A program made the translations under genes and the position numbers. A stretch of DNA of 64,000 bases, from NCBI GenBank assembly GCA_903828145.1, contig CAIKKY010000007.1:393019-457018 (forward strand), written 5' to 3'. This DNA comes from an uncultured Hyphomicrobiales bacterium. Its GTDB lineage: Bacteria > Pseudomonadota > Alphaproteobacteria > Rhizobiales > Devosiaceae. How positions within the stretch are numbered: the first letter of the stretch is position 1; each line of letters begins with the position of its first letter. Below, piece by piece: positions 63,785 through 64,000 of this stretch. The notes beneath the pieces are model-generated. The model was given only the letters and a program-made list of their open reading frames with translations, searched no databases and was not told where the DNA came from.

Positions 63785-64000
63785 TTAGACTCCGGCCCAT
63801 GGGGTATCTGACGTTTGGCCTGAAACCACCGCCACCTGGTCCCTCCAAGCATCGCCCGGCAGGAAACACAGATCATAGAGGCTGACCGCCGAGGCCTCGC
63901 GCCCACACGTTAGCCGCTTCAGTACCTCGGGCGCGAGATAGGCCAGCCGCAGCTGGCGGCTGACATGGCGTTCCGCCAGTCCAACGGCTTCAGCCAGTTC
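63785..64000 (-). CDS. Serine recombinase-like protein, C-terminal fragment in window
   Basis: 72 codons in frame from the window edge to the stop at 63785-63787. ELAEAVGLAERHVSRQLRLA then YLAPEVLKRLTCGREASAVS resembles the C-terminal helix-turn-helix region of large serine recombinases (recombinase family proteins). The catalytic domain would lie beyond 64000. A short tail with many Gln/Thr residues ends it. Confidence 0.6.
   Translation of the reverse strand, partial: ELAEAVGLAERHVSRQLRLAYLAPEVLKRLTCGREASAVSLYDLCFLPGDAWRDQVAVVSGQTSDTPWAGV

Noticed and set aside
1..64000. CRISPR arrays or complete insertion sequences
   Set aside because: No regularly spaced repeats of 25-40 bases and no transposase genes with terminal inverted repeats were found.

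Overview
The window looks like the chromosome of an alphaproteobacterium, most likely of the Hyphomicrobiales. The support is the GC-rich, densely packed coding with many 4-bp stop/start overlaps, irr divergent from fabA-fabB, an HWE-family histidine kinase, an ActR/RegA-type regulator, MmcB, and a Fur protein without the usual CxxC zinc site. A Devosia-like genus would fit, but that is a guess from gene content. No ribosomal RNA is present to settle it.

Positions 1-48952 are mostly core chromosome. The minus strand carries phoH-miaB; tsaB-rimI-fur-acyltransferase; nfuA and a universal stress protein; and trpS, murJ, glnD and mutS. A transsulfuration-type PLP enzyme is read on the plus strand between miaB and the acyltransferase. 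A pentose and hemicellulose locus follows (GH43 xylosidase, xylB, divergent galM). Next come rbfA-truB, an HWE sensor kinase, rpsO and pnp with a clear terminator. After that are a 2-hydroxyacid dehydrogenase, an SH3 protein, irr with fabA-fabB, and the ubiE-ubiB-dut-moeB run. A pair of adenylate-forming enzymes lies behind a beta-barrel outer membrane protein and its terminator. The core section closes with an orphan response regulator, a beta-CASP nuclease-like protein, mmcB, two tandem MFS transporters, a SelW-like protein, an amino-acid ABC binding protein and permease, creA, a 1-Cys peroxiredoxin, msrA and tRNA-Ser(GGA).

Positions 48953-62551 are a 13.6-kb integrated element. The last 15 bases of tRNA-Ser (48938-48952) recur exactly at 62537-62551, and a P4-type tyrosine integrase sits just inside the right repeat. 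The inner right half is a replication and control module: a TOPRIM primase-like protein translationally coupled to a P-loop ATPase/helicase-like protein with an unusual cysteine cluster, an AlpA-type DNA-binding protein and an unrecognised 265-residue-class protein. The left half holds two small phage-like genes and cargo: EF-hand protein, ECF sigma factor, membrane anti-sigma-like protein and Spy/CpxP-like periplasmic sensor. A LysR gene divergent from an NmrA-like oxidoreductase and two decayed genes (TfoX-like, DUF1330-like) complete it. No capsid, portal or conjugation genes are visible, so the element looks like a satellite or a mobilizable, self-replicating island.

Beyond 62551 are a structured but gene-poor stretch, a small secreted protein, and the C-terminus of a second recombinase that runs off the window.

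The most unusual signals are the primase/ATPase module with its ribosome-binding site held in a hairpin loop, an iteron-like cluster at 54046-54158, a hairpin that covers the rbfA start codon, and a terminator placed directly in front of the adenylate-forming enzyme pair.
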